From Whitmania pigra (Eukaryota; Annelida; Clitellata; Hirudinida; Haemopidae), in NCBI GenBank assembly GCA_021613335.1, contig JAJTWR010000021.1, positions 4,023,501 to 4,087,500 of the forward strand: a stretch of 64,000 bases of DNA, read 5' to 3'. Numbering within the stretch: the first letter of the stretch is position 1; the number at the start of each line of letters is the position of its first letter. The translations under genes were made by a program, and so were the position numbers. Under the pieces are notes generated by a model. It made no database searches, had not been told where the DNA came from, and saw only the letters and a list, made by a program, of their open reading frames with translations. This document shows positions 13,501-26,650 of the stretch, in pieces.

Positions 13501-14157
13501 CTAAAATACGATATTTTATTCATATATTCTTCGCTTAAAAAAGAATAAAAATAATAATTAAATTTAAAAAAATGTAATATTTAAAGTATACTATATTATA
13601 TTAATGAATGAAATTGGCAATATTACATAAACAATGTAATTTTAATAATTATTAAGTGAAACTTTTACATAAATAAATATTGTACTTATCACGGATGGTA
13701 TGGTTATTGTAAATATTTTAATTAACATAATACATTGTAATTATCATAATATTATAATCATCATAAATATTATTTTGTTTTCCTTGACGAATTGTCGTCT
13801 GCACGGCATATAAATATTCCAGATGAAAATTAGTTCCTGCTTTTTTAAATAGCCTCCAATAATAATCGACTTCATTTTGCCGTCTATATTTTCCTAATTG
13901 CCTTGTTTATATTCCGTTTTCCTGATATTTCTGTTTGTTCGCTTTGTAATAATATTCGATAAAAGAACTATTTCAAAGAGATTGTTATTAATAAAGAATA
14001 TTAATATATAGTTGTTTAATAAGAGTGATATGTCTATTACGTGTTTATTCATATTTAGTTGCATTGACACCGGAGAATATCAATTTAATATTTGCAGAAG
14101 TTTATGAAATTTTAATTCTTCAGAGGCCGATGATGATGATGTTTCATAGCTTCTGTA
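10523..14157. other. Very AT-rich gene-free block
   Basis: About 3.6 kb dominated by ATTATT/AATAAT and TTTAAA words, with little true tandem repetition apart from an ATC array at 13251-13345. No frame longer than about 60 codons has non-repeat content. Confidence 0.6.
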
Positions 14158-14222
14158 ATTTTTAACGACGACGATGATGATGATGATGACGGCGGTCACG
14201 GCTTTGATGATGATGATGATGA
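14158..14222. repeat. (GAT)n / (GAC)n triplet arrays
   Basis: Two short GAT-rich stretches separated by GGCGGTCACGGC. Confidence 0.85.
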
Positions 14223-14432
14223 TAATTAAGACTCAAGCGTATTTACGAGCAAAGTAAAGTTCCACTATCAGCGTCGTGTCGAAGCTTCTCTGGCGCTATC
14301 TCGTCGAATGCGTCTGTCTGTCGAACCTAACGCCTTCTCGTTCAAAACTTCCGCATACCTGTTTGCAATCAATCATCACACCGAGGATAATGGCGGAGTA
14401 TTTTTGTGCGTTTTTGTTAATTTCTAACCAAC

Positions 14433-14520
14433 CGTCCATCCACCTATCGATCCATTGTTCCACTCATCCATCTATCTTTATTATTTACTCATCCATCTAT
14501 CCGTCCATCCATCCGCTGAT
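14433..14520. repeat. (CATC)n tetranucleotide array
   Basis: Degenerate CATC units. The frame across it reads HLSIH/HPSI. Confidence 0.85.
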
Positions 14521-14705
14521 GCTGATTTATCAGTCGAGTCTAGCCATAGATTCATCCGCCCAAGCACTCCTGGCTGTCTGTCGGTCTTCTCAATCATCCT
14601 TCAACCGATCAATCCATCACGTTCTTTCGATCACGTGTTCTTTGTTGTTACAGTTGTGCTGCGATGTTTGTGATGTATCACTCCGCCTTGTCATTGTCCT
14701 TTTTT

Positions 14706-14925
14706 CTGTCTATCTATCTTTCTATCTCTTTTATATCTCTATATCTCTGTTATATCTTTGTATCTCTTTTATATCTTTGTATCTCTTTTATATCTTTGTA
14801 TCTCTTTTATATCTTTGTATCTCTTTTATATCTCTATATCTCTGTTATATCTTTGTATCTCTTTTATATCTTTGTATCTCTTTTATATCTTTGTATCTCT
14901 TTTATATCTTTATATCAATTTCTCA
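14706..14925. repeat. 19-bp minisatellite with 95-bp higher-order period
   Basis: Unit TATCTTTGTATCTCTTTTA repeats about 11 times. The variant TATCTCTATATCTCTGTTA recurs at 14734 and 14829, exactly five units apart. Because 19 is not a multiple of 3, all three frames stay open, giving three overlapping pseudo-ORFs. Confidence 0.92.
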
Positions 14926-15111
14926 TCTTATTTATGTTCAGTAATACAAGGTAATACGCCATCTTGAAGTTCAATCTTTACCGTTACTGAGAGTAGGAAC
15001 GCATGTCTCATTGGATGGATGCGTTCTCTAATGACGTCTGCTAATGCGAAGATGGATGAGGCTGGGGGGAGTTTTTTTGTGTTCGCCGTCTGTTTATACG
15101 GAGAATGTTTA

Positions 15112-15260
15112 TCTACCCATCCATCCGCTCACCCTCTATTATCCCACCCACTCATCCATCCATACATTCATCCATCCATTCATCCATCCATTCATCCATC
15201 CATTCATCCATCCACTCATCCATCCACTCATTCGTCCGTTCATCCATCCATCCACATCTA
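15112..15260. repeat. (CATC)n tetranucleotide array
   Basis: Long CATCCATC/CATTCATC array, open in three frames as HPSI-type peptides. Confidence 0.93.
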
Positions 15261-15354
15261 CCTATTATTCATATATTCATTTATACGCTATTCAGTTCAG
15301 CAATCAATTCATCCACCAAGTTATCCATAAAGATCTCTATATACTTTTGCTGAC

Positions 15355-15512
15355 TTTCCTCAATGTAATTATATATATATTCCTCAATGTAATTATATAT
15401 TCCTCAATGTAATTATATATTCCTCAATGTAATTATATATTCTTGAGTATAATTATATATATTCCTCAATATAAATATCCCTCAGTACAAATTTATATTC
15501 CTCAATATAAAC
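15355..15512. repeat. 20-bp minisatellite
   Basis: TCCTCAATGTAATTATATAT is perfect at 15381, 15401 and 15421, with diverged copies on both sides up to about 15512. Confidence 0.92.
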
Positions 15513-16694
15513 ATACATTCGTACTCGTCTTCATGACTAAATGATGATGAAGTGATGAGAAATAAACATTTACTCGAGACAGCTTGCCAGTTGCGGAAAA
15601 TAGATTGTTGTCTGTTTTTGTTTTTTTGGACCCCAACAGACTTTGGAAACTTTTGGAAAGTTTTTTCCCCGAAAGATCTCTTTCCAAGTTGTGGCCAATT
15701 GTATATCGCTGTGAAATGCTTTGTACAGAAGGGCTCTTTTTTTGTGAGGCGTTGTATACATTTGTAGACTGGTGTGTGTTGTTGTTGTTGCATACCTGTG
15801 CTCCAGTGTTGTTGCAGAGTTGTTGCACGCTGGTGTTGTGACGTTGTGGCAGGCAGTTGTAGGCTGGATCTTGACCCTACAGTGAAACGTTGTCTCTGTT
15901 TTGGCAGAAAGTTCACAACAAACGTAGTTGCCGTTTGTCGTTTATTTTGTTGTATTTTTTGTTCTAAATGGTTTATTACCTTAGCTGGAGTTTTGAGTTT
16001 TGGCCCTTCAGATGTAATTGAGTGAGGAAGTTGGGTTGCGAGAGATGACGAATGAATGGGCGAAACGCCATCGTCATCATCATCGTCGTCGTCGTCATCA
16101 TCATCATCGGCATATTCTATCGTGATGTTGTTGTTAGCACTCCGACTGCCTTCTCTCCCTTCTACTCCACTCAAAATAACCCCCCCCCCCCCCCCAACTC
16201 TTCAAACCCAGCGGACCCTCGCTGCACCGGCTACTCCAATCACCACGGATTCTCGTAATCCTCACGGACGTATCTTCTCGAATCTATTTCCAGACGGCTG
16301 CATCGGCTGCATTAGTCGGTTCTAATTCCGGACTTTGGAAATTCTAATCCTTAAGTCTAAACGCCAATTCTTCGCCGGAATAAGCTGGCAGGAAAGCAAT
16401 ATTGGAAACCAACAGGAAACGCCGTGGGCGACAAAACCCGGGACAAGATGGACGAGCGAGATTTCAGAGGGCCCCCAGTTTTTCATAAACCTCCCCCCGT
16501 GCGCCGTCGCTAGATAATAAGAAAGGGCCGCTGATGGATCGGCCCAGTCCCCTGGCCAAGTCAAGTGAGAACGAAATGGAAAGCCTGGAAAAAGTGGAGT
16601 GGAGTGACGGAGGGGTGGACGCAGATGGAAATAGGGTCGTTTGAGGGATGGACAAGAGAGACAGGGAGCGTGTGCTGGAGGGATGATGGAGAGA
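15513..16694. other. Non-coding DNA with overlapping short frames; C16 run
   Basis: Frames on both strands overlap across the segment and none carries a recognisable domain. The 230-aa minus-strand frame (15482-16174) has an Asp run from a CAT/CGT array at 16069-16110. A run of 16 C lies at 16180-16195. Confidence 0.4.
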
Positions 16695-16770
16695 AAGGTC
16701 GGATGAATGGATGGGTAGATGGTAGGATGGATGTATGGATGGAAGGATGGATGCATAGGCAAGCGTCGTG
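16695..16770. repeat. (GGAT)n tetranucleotide array
   Basis: Degenerate GGATGGAT units, the reverse complement of the CATC arrays elsewhere. Confidence 0.88.
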
Positions 16771-17039
16771 GATGGATCACTCATCTGAATTGCGGCAATC
16801 TAATCGACCAGTGAAAACATCAAATAATAATAATAATTATTATTACAATTACAATTATAATAAAATAATTAATAATACAGACTAAATAATTTTTTAAAAT
16901 ACTATTATTATATTTATTATTAACAATATTATTATCATCATCATCATTTTTATTTTTATTCATCTGCGCATAATTTATGGCGCAATTTGCGCAATAGTCA
17001 GCGTTTGCGAAGCATTAATCGCCTGATCATCAAAGCCGA

Positions 17040-17135
17040 CGTCACTATCATCACCACCATCGCTATCATCACCATCCTCATCATTATCATTATCATCATC
17101 GTTATTACCATCATCAATACCATCATCGTCCACCA
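17040..17135. repeat. ATC triplet array
   Basis: CATCATCACCATC-type triplets, degenerate. Confidence 0.85.
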
Positions 17136-17629
17136 TTGGCAAACAGTTACTCATCGGGATGTCTGGCATACTTTCCATCGCTTCGACTGTATGGCATGCA
17201 TCCCTCCTTATTGCGTCTCTCGAACTTCATACATTAAGAGGCCGTTTGAGGCGTAAATAAACTGGAGTTACGCAACCGCTCCAAGTTGACGACTGTAAAA
17301 GGCATCGTCGTCGTCGTCGTCGTTGCAGTTGTTTTTGTTTGTTGCTTCCTAATTTTTTCAACTTCGAGCGCTTTGTTAACTGACGCCTTAGCTCCGGAGT
17401 TGACGCGCCCATTTTCGCAATCCAAATCCGTTTTGGAGAAGAAGAGGAGGAGGACGACGAAGAGGAGGAAGCTATAGAGAGGTTAGATAAGTTGCAATTA
17501 TTCGCAAGCAGACGTTCTTTGCCGAGATCTGCGGCTAATTGGATCGAACATTGTGGAGTGCGGGAATGGAGTGAGGGAATCGAGTAATGGAATGATTTTC
17601 GAGAGTGAGGAGTGAAGACCGACATATAA

Positions 17630-19320
17630 TCAGCGATTATAAAAGATTTGTAACTGCTGACGATTGGGAGATAAAATATTAATTATTTTTTGGCTGTTTA
17701 AAAACTTTACAACATAATTTAAGTGTAATCGTGATTAAAGAAATTGTCATATAACTTTCAGACGATAATAAGCCGACTTAAAAATGATGCACGCATTTGC
17801 AATGATTGAGTACTTTAAAAAATATTCAGTCGCAAGCATAGACAACAGTCTGTTTTAGGAATCAGACGCAATCATTTTTTTAAAATAAATATTCGAAAAA
17901 TGTAGATCCAGATTCTGGAGATAAAATATAAATTTTTTTTTATTGATTGGCCAAATATTCAAATTTACAATGGTGAACAAAGATAAAGTCTAAGACCAGT
18001 ATGCATATTTAAAAATATTTAAAAATAATTAAAACTATATTAAAATAATTACCCATAAAACATCTTACAAATGCAACGCGGGGGTTATTTCGTTAACCTA
18101 TGACCTAGGGTCAATTAAGGAAGTTCACCAATGGTCTAAAGGGTAAGGTTTGTCTTCTCCTTCTGGCAACAAAGCATCAGCGACTTGTTTAATTGAAACC
18201 AAATACACGGTACTCTCTGCTGATAGCTTCAATTGCAGGCAGGATCAGTGCATGGTGAAGATTTTTGTGAAGATAATAACTGAAAAATTATGTTATTATA
18301 TTGTCAAATAATTACATAATGATATATTATATGTATGATTTGTAATGTGGCCCAATTTAATAAGTGTTAGTAATAAGCGACTGTTTATCTTTAAAGGTAA
18401 TTTTGTGCAAAGTTTTGTGGTTGTTGAATACCCAGCTAAGTTGTTTTTAAATTATCACAGTACCTCCAAATTTTAAAACTACTTAAAAAAAACTGCAATT
18501 AAATAAACAAATTATCTAAATGCATCCAAATAACTTACTTAAATTTAAAGTTAAATTAATGACAGCACTAAATATTATATTAAATTAATTTTGGGTGCTA
18601 GAATATATTTACCTATCGAGTGCCGATGCATATTCACACTCATACTTCATGCTATGGTCGCAAAATGCATAGTCGCATCAAAATAAATTTTCGAATAATC
18701 ACATATGCAATCTTCCTCTCTCAATTTGAGCACAATCGATGCTACGTGCACAGGTGATTGTGAGACGACGATGAGTCTAGTTACTTTAAGGCAATTGCGA
18801 TATATCGACCTGAGCAACAATACGGCAATATTACCTAGGTATAACCTCATCACGACACTTTGTAGAACACATTACACCTGCAAATACATTTCAAATGAAA
18901 ATAGATAAATAATCCGTAAACTGAAAGTAGAATGAATGATTACATGAATAAATAAATAAATGGATGATTAAATGAATTAATGAATGACTGAATAAATTAA
19001 TGAATGGATGAATGAAGGAAGGAAAGAATAAATGAATATCGGACGTTTAATAATAAATGACGCTTCGATGGAAAACGATTCCAGCCTTCCATTTGCTCTC
19101 AAGTTGAATCCAATTTCTCCATCGTCAATCCTCTCACTTGTAGATCTATCTCTCTTCAACCTCTCATAGGACTCCATCCTTATCTCTCCTGTTGTTCTGA
19201 AGCTCCGGCGGCTGGGCCTCATCGTCTTATGGTTCGGCTTCTGAAAACAAAACTTGTACTCTGTATGAGGTTTCCTCTCAAAATTCTTTTTAACAATCCT
19301 TCATTTAAAAAAGCAGTAGC
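17630..19320. other. Non-coding DNA, nothing coding recognised
   Basis: AT-rich with one overlapping pair of nuclear-receptor-like half-sites, TGACCT-A-GGGTCA, at 18101-18113. Degenerate GAAT/GGAT units occur at about 18930-19035. A (GAT)n array follows at 19321-19357. Confidence 0.45.
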
Positions 19321-19322
19321 AC

Positions 19323-19357
<35 letters not shown>

Positions 19358-20132
19358 GAAGAGGGAGAATAGAGACTATGATGATGATTAGGATCTTCAT
19401 TCCGTTATCTCATTAGGAGGAAAGTGGCTCGAATGTGGGTGGTCTCGGAATGACGAAGGCAGCATCGTTCGTGATGGGGTTCGTGTTAATGCTTCACTTT
19501 CAGTGCTTCAAACCGGATGCACACCTCCAGTCATCCATCGGTAGTCATCCAGTTGTAGCGGCGATCGCAGACTCACAAAATGGTGTCGCACTTGTCGTGA
19601 AACGTCATACCCATTCGTCCATCTCGACTCAATCTTTCGCAAGACTAAACTTTATCGCTTCGAGATTATTACCTTATTAACGAGATTTCGTAATAACAAG
19701 TAATAATAATAATACTTCACCACTGCATCTACTACTTGTCGCTCTTTGAAGCTTTTGCAGTCGAGCGGCAACGGCAGATGGAAATCGCCTGCGATGAAGT
19801 CGGGTGATTGTTATTTTTCCTTGGAGCGTGGAAGAATTCCATGTACTTTCGGGGCGTAAATCAGAGGGTAGAATTGCCATCCATGCTTTGTGAGTTTGTG
19901 TTTGAGCATTCCTGCATAATTATAATATTGTTTTTAGATTTTATTGTAAATTAAATCATATATCTGCATAAATATTTTAATTTTGTATTATCAACGATTT
20001 CAATAATAAAAATTAATGAATAGTATAAACATTAATAAATATTATATATAAAAATAACTAAAACAATAATTATAGTTACAATTTTATGGTAAATTGTACA
20101 ATGGAGATACTCTTATTAAGGTTAGTGACAAC

Positions 20133-20211
20133 ACGTGATTGGCACCAAAAATAATGTCAATAATGACTCATTACGTGATTGGCACCAAAAATAATGTCAG
20201 TAATGACTCAT
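20133..20211. repeat. 40-bp tandem duplication carrying AP-1 motifs
   Basis: Two adjacent 40-bp copies starting at 20133 and 20173 share GTGATTGGCACCAAAAATAA with very few differences. Each contains TGACTCA (20164-20170 and 20204-20210), the AP-1 consensus. Confidence 0.85.
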
Positions 20212-20322
20212 AACCATTCGATGCATATATCATCAAGTTAATCGTCAAACTAAATAGTTTGAATAACTTGAATACCTTCTTGCTGCTAATGCTAGTACCA
20301 ATATTTATTCTTAACTATTAAT

Positions 20323-20336
20323 GTTACCATGGTTAC
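20323..20336. promoter_or_regulatory. X-box-like (RFX) palindrome
   Basis: GTTACCATGGTTAC, one mismatch from the GTTRCCATGGYAAC palindrome bound by RFX factors. Motif only. Confidence 0.35.
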
Positions 20337-20511
20337 CATGCGATCAGTTTACCTAGTTATTTTGATTAGCATCACCACTTACCTCTTTAAATGTTTAAAT
20401 AAAAGCAAATAATTTCTAAAAGGAAATAAAATAAAAAATTCATTTATACCAATTTGTTGTTCCAATGGTCAGTCGTCAAATCGGACAGCCGTCGGAACCT
20501 CGCCTTGTTCC

Positions 20512-20785
20512 TGTTGTTGTGGTTGTTGTTGTTGATGATGATGGTGATATTTTGTTGGTGTTGATGCTGATGATGATGTATTGTTGTTGTTGTTGTTGTC
20601 GAAGAGACGTTCGTATCCTGTTGAATTCGATTAGATCAAGTATTCTTCTTCCTCTGCATTGAAAATCTCTTGCAATACTAATCATTCATGTTGGCATTCG
20701 CAAACGTAATAATAATAATAATAATAATGATGATGATGATAAAATGATAATAATAACATTATTGATATAATAATAATAATAAATA
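20512..20785. repeat. TTG, GAT and AAT triplet arrays
   Basis: A mosaic of short TTG/GTT and GAT arrays (20512-20600) and AAT arrays (20708-20785). Confidence 0.85.
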
Positions 20786-23700
20786 ACGAATAAACATATA
20801 TAACAGAATAACAACAATATTATTCGTCATATTTACATATTATCATAGCAACCTCATAATTACAACAATAATAATTATTTATTGTTTTTATAATTATAAC
20901 CAACAAATTACATAATAATAATTATTACATCACCAACCCATAAAGCATGCTCACCAATCGACAACAATAAACATCACGTGTTTCCAGCAATCTTCGTCAG
21001 TCGCCAGGGGCGCCACGATTAACGGAAGTGGAAGTCACCTGGCGAACGCTTATAAAAATGCACCCAGGGTATTTTTTTTTAGCGCCAAAGCGTCGGTTCT
21101 CGTTTTATTTTTTATTTATGATTCGAGTGCCAGGAGCGAATTTATGCGAGTAGCGATGAGACGGAAGAACGCCGTTGCATCCGTGGAAGATATTTTCACT
21201 TGAATTACCGGATGAGGGGGATGAGTTTCTCGGTAGGTAATAACAACCAATCCTTGAATTTCGACTTTGAATTTCTTGCTTGTGATTTTTTCCATCTTAA
21301 GACTGTCGATGGTAGAACTATGTGTCTGTCCTGTGCTTATTAATTGTAAACGAAACGTTTCAGAAATTGTTATTAATATTATTATTATTATTGTTATTAT
21401 CTAACAAAACTTTTTTATTTATAATTATAACACTACTTTGTCCTTGTTATATAACTTAATTACTATGATTCATTTTGGTCAACATCTCAAATTTTCCACC
21501 AACTACTCTTAAACCTTCTATTGAAAAAGTCGTCATTTATAATTTTTTTCATGCAATATCGAGCAACACTTCAGAACTGTTCACCTATGAACTCGATTTT
21601 CCTTTCATCCGATCGAAACCGAACAATTCGTCCATTGAACAACAACAAACTGCTAAACAAACTAAAAAATTATTGAATCCACCAAAACCACGCCCAGATT
21701 TTTATCTGTTCACACACCCTGTCATTTTTACACCCAGCATGGTCCATGCTTGTTAAGTACTAATTATTTAAGTACTCCTCGTCTATCCATTCACCATCCA
21801 TCCGCCTACCTATCCATCTATCCATCCACCTACACTGAGTGGGTGAATCAGCAAAGCGTGGAGACAAGTCCATCACAAGCGAGACTGGAAGAGAGTCCAG
21901 TTCGGCCGAGCGGACAAGGAAGTCTGTGATTGATGAGGAGGATTGGATAAATATCGTCCTGTCGGCCAAAAATAGCCGCTTACAGAGACGCGGGGCATGG
22001 ATTTATAAGGCCGGTCGTCCATTTCTGATCCTGTACTTCCATCCACGGATGATGGAAAAGCAAATTAAAGAAAAGGAAACGCGCCAAGACAGGGAAGTTA
22101 AGAAATTAATGAATTAAAAGCATCCGATGACGAATGGCTGCTGCTACTCAGCATCCTCTTTATCTGACATCATCTCTCTTTTCATCCCTACTCTACTTTC
22201 TCTCTCTCTCTGTTCCCATCAACATTTCTCCTCTTTCATTCCTTCATTTGCATTCCATCGATCCCAAGGCTATTTTTTTTGCCTCTATTAGATTTATGGC
22301 TTATTATTGTCCAATTGCCGAATTATAACCAATTTGTACGAAAGTAGAAACTTGTGTGATCTTAAGGGGATTTTTCAAAATTATTCACCTATTTGAGATG
22401 AGATGTTGCCTACCTGGTCTCAAAGTGATTGTTACCTGTTACTGCGTTCAAATAACTGATGCAATTGCTTGATTATAATAGTTGTCATTTTCTTATATTT
22501 AAGAAATAATAATAATAATAATAAGTTATAATTTTTAATAAATTAAATTACAAATCTAAAGTCAGTAATGTAATTTTCATTATCGTAATATCATAACCAG
22601 TCCCAACTGCTAAATGGCTCCAAAAAATACCGTACAGCTCACACGAACCCCACCCATACCTCCCCTATCCATTCCTACCCACCCACATCTCCTCTAACCA
22701 TATCGCTCCATCCACATCCTAAAAATAATCATCGGCAACATCCCCGAAATTCGAAGGCGCCATATTTCATAGTCAGGCGCGGGACAGAGCATTTACAGTA
22801 TTCGATATATCGATCACAAGCGTTATATTACATCAGCCTAATGGACACGTCACGTTTCTTCATCCGTGTCATCTCCATTTGTCACCAACCACGGCCAACC
22901 CCCTAAGTCCCCGGGCGTGTCACGGTCAGGATTTCAAACCATCCATAGATCTGCCACCGGGAGGTTTTTTCGGGTTTTGAACGCAGTCCTTCCACTCATG
23001 ACGTCATTACAGTCGTAAATCATGGAGGACATCTTTCCTTTGATATTTTCCATGCCATATGACTCAAAGAACTTGAGTCCTATTCTGTCTCGTTCTATCT
23101 TTCGTTGTATCACTCTGTGTTGCTTTTCATCTCTTTGTATCTCTCTCTTTATCTCTGACTGTCTCACTGGGGTTTCCCTCTGAGCAGACGATTCGTCATT
23201 TGGCGGGAGACGGTGTCATACGCGGAGATATCTCGTCTGCGGTTCGTTTTATGATTAGCATTCGTCGATGATAGTTTTTAAATTATAAATTGTTTAATGG
23301 CTTTTTTAAAAAATTAAAAAAAAAAACTAATTAAAATTGTACTGAGTGTTTTAGACAAAAGTTTTAAAAATAATCTCTTATTATTATAATTTTTGTGTTT
23401 CTATGAATATATTTTTATATACTTTTATGATCACGATAATTATTTGTAATTTTAAAATATAAAATAAATTTAAATATAAAATAAAATAAATTAAAAAAAT
23501 AAAATCTATAATTTTTAATTAAATCTCTGCCAAATTACAAATTGTCACTCGTTAGCAGTCTCTTTCAACTTTCAACTACTTTTTTTTCTTTATGGATTTA
23601 ATCTCTTTAATCTTCCATCAATCCATCTTCCTTTCCACTTTACCTCACATACAGCCACTCACCCATCTCTATACGCTCACCATGTTCACACCACTACCCC

Positions 23701-23960
23701 CTCACACCCACTCCCCTTCTTAAGTCCCCTTCTCCCCATCCGCTACCCAACCAGGACAGTCATCACTGTCTTGCGCCATATTTTATGCCGTTAATTTTCT
23801 CGTGATGTCTAATTTCTCCAGCTCCGACTTTCTTCCATTTTTTGTCTTGAAGAATTATAGCTGAGTCGTTCATCATTTTCTCGGGAATTTATTGCAATAG
23901 GAAGAAAAAAATGAGGACGAATATCGTGGGGACACGAATGGACGGCTAGGTAGAATTGGG
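20786..23960. other. Non-coding DNA, nothing recognised
   Basis: Includes a CATC patch at 21780-21836 and several C-rich stretches (22650-22715, 23640-23745). Frames of 60-93 aa (for example 21475-21756 and 21839-22117, + strand) have no recognisable domain and lack convincing exon borders. Confidence 0.4.
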
Positions 23961-23965
23961 GTGAA

Positions 23966-24118
23966 GATCCATCCACCCACCTACCTGTTCGTCCATCTAT
24001 TCAACCAACCATTCAGCCATCAACTCATCTATCCATCCAGCCATCCACCCACCCACCTGGCTATCCATCCAACCACCTATCCATCCACCCACCTATCCAT
24101 CCGTCCATCCATCCTTTA
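23966..24118. repeat. (CATC)/(CACC) tetranucleotide array
   Basis: Degenerate CCATCCACC/CATCTATC units. Confidence 0.88.
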
Positions 24119-24624
24119 TCTTTCACTGCACGTCTCCCAATAGGGCAAGGGACTGGTCCCATTCTGAATCGATAACAGAGTAAACAGTCCGTCTCGCCTC
24201 TGCTAATGAAAGACCAGGAGACTTGACGTCTGACGCTACCAGGAGAGCCCTCGAAAGGGTGGGTAGGATGGGTGGAATGGGTGGGATGGGTACCCAGATT
24301 CAGCGGAAATGCTATTGGACAATTGACTGCGATGAATGAAAACCACGTGATGAAGTAATGGAACTATTGAATTGATGAGAATTAAGAATATAAATCATGT
24401 TAGGGGTTACGTTTTGAGAGAATGAAGACCTAGGATGTGGAAAGGTTCAGGTGTGTTGGGGTGTGGAAGATGTGCTGATTGGGCGAATGGGGAGTTCCTC
24501 ACCCGGTCTGACGCGCGTTTGGTCCACTTCAATTCCTAATGAACATGCCATTCTGTTAATCAAGATATGGACGCTTAGACGCTATTAAATTTAACCGAGC
24601 AGGGAAACATTATGGAGTGAATAA

Positions 24625-24635
24625 ACAACAACAAC

Positions 24636-24684
<49 letters not shown>

Positions 24685-24706
24685 TAATAATAATAATAAT
24701 AATAAC
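24625..24706. repeat. (CAA)/(AAT)n microsatellite
   Basis: CAACAACAA passes into a pure AAT array. Confidence 0.95.
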
Positions 24707-25113
24707 AATACTAAAAATATTAATTAAGGTAATAAATTTCACTCGAGTTGGAAATGATGGAGGCGATCGATACCTGGTTTTGAAATTAAAATTGATGCCA
24801 TTGCAAGTGGCGGACACATTGATTGCGGAAAAAAATCATTTTTAAGGCTTTCATTATTAATAAAATATATTAATTGCGACATGAAGATGTATGGCTGCCG
24901 TTATTGTTGTTGTGGTTGTTGTTTTTATTGTTACGCTTTCTCGTTGTTATCTGTAAAATGTGTATCCATTTATCGATCCATATATCCAGCCATCCATCCA
25001 TCCAACCATCCATCCATCCCTTTTGGTATTTCGAATAAATACTTGAATGTCATTACTTAGAGATAATATTCCAGCCATTAAGCCAATTAATTATAACTGT
25101 AATAATGTGTATA

Positions 25114-25150
<37 letters not shown>

Positions 25151-25151
25151 T
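25114..25151. repeat. (AAT)n microsatellite
   Basis: Short AAT array. Confidence 0.93.
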
Positions 25152-25287
25152 TAATTATAATATTTATTCTGATTAGTTCTTCGTAAAAACTATTCATTTC
25201 AAGGAGCCTAAGCCTTTTTATCAACCATTAACAGTCACGACGCTGTAATTCGAACTCTTCGTAACCTGGACTTCGGTTTTAAGTCCT

Positions 25288-25335
25288 TGACCTATCCTTT
25301 CCAATAGGTCTGTGACCTTGAACTACAAGTGACCC
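25288..25335. promoter_or_regulatory. Cluster of nuclear-receptor half-sites
   Basis: TGACCT at 25288-25293 and 25313-25318, the latter within TGACCTTGA, an extended NR5A/ERR-type half-site. TGACCC follows at 25330-25335. It lies in unique, more GC-balanced sequence between AT-rich blocks. Motif-based only. Confidence 0.3.
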
Positions 25336-26518
25336 TGAACTAGTAGGTTATTCAAGTCGATAAGTGGAATGACTACCAGATGAGAAGTTCCAAAACTGAT
25401 CCGTGAGATTTTTAAGTGGTCCAAAATGATAACCTCAGAGCGACTACTCCAAGAGGTTTTGTTTTGTGGTAACCAATGATTAAGTCTATCAATCCATCAT
25501 TTTCCTGCTTAGTGCTTCAAATTTATGTCACATTTAATGTCGAGTCTACTTTAATCGGACAGTAGAGATTAGAAATGACGATAATAAAAAAATAAATAGA
25601 TACAAATAAATGGAGTGATAGAGGTACAAAGGAATGGTAAACCTCAAGTACCTTCCACATTTTCCCGGCACTCAAATAGAGACGTCTGCTAATTAATAAT
25701 AACATCTCTAAATTGATTGAAAATCACGATACCTCTCTCGCAGGACATTTTTCATCCGACAGAGAGACTCAAGTTAGTGTCATCCATCAAGTCCTTAATA
25801 CCTACGTAGCATTTATTACAAGCACTCGTCGCTCCTTTTGTCTCCTTCTTTGTCTCGCTGGTTCCTTCTCTCCATCTTCCTCTGTACCTTATTACGTATC
25901 CATAGATGGATGCTTCATTTACGACTGCATATCGTCATTAGCAATATTACTTCGCTGCCAGCTACGCGGACTGTGCCAGGCGCTGTCAACGCGCAGACGA
26001 TATCGTCTCCAGTTGCACTTAATTCCCGCCGAATGATGAGGAGTGCATCGATCGTCTGGATTCATTCCGGATACCTGGAATAATTGCTGGAATTATGGGT
26101 CTCCTGTTGTAGGTTATCCGTAGTGTTGTGGGACGTTTACTATTTACTTACTATTGATGACTTTGTTGTTGATGATGTTGTTGTTGTTGATGATATGGTT
26201 TTTGTTTTACAACTCTCGCCCTCCCCTAAACTTTCCTCAACTCTCCCCAAATTTGATTTTGTCTCCCCACAAATCTGCTGAGAACAGAACGAGACGATAC
26301 TGTTGATGTAGTATCAGGTTTCGCCAAATCCTCCGCCGTAGCTTCCCCACAAGACTTAAAATGAAAGTTACTTATTTCTCACGCATCGAGGGGTAACGTC
26401 CATGGAGAGGGTGGAGGTCAAGGTCTGTGGTTTTTGGGTTGTGATGGGGGATGAAAGAATTTTGCAGTTGTCTGAGAAATAGATGTTGGTTGTTGCGATG
26501 CTGTTAAAGGAAACACGC

Positions 26519-26520
<2 letters not shown>
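25336..26520. other. Non-coding DNA, nothing recognised
   Basis: Two overlapping + strand frames (25713-26083) of about 80-107 aa have no recognisable domain or splice context. Confidence 0.4.
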
Positions 26521-26608
<88 letters not shown>

Positions 26609-26650
26609 GAAGAAGAAGAAGAAGAAGAATAATGATAATAATAATAATAA
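26521..26650. repeat. (AAT)n with an internal (AAG)n block
   Basis: About 85 bp of AAT, then GAAGAAGAAGAAG, then AAT again. Confidence 0.97.

Noticed and set aside
14706..15512. Regular direct repeats that could suggest a CRISPR array
   Set aside because: The repeats are contiguous without unique spacers, and the DNA is eukaryotic.
15482..16174. 230-aa minus-strand frame
   Set aside because: Contains an Asp run from a triplet array, overlaps many other open frames on both strands and has no recognisable domain.
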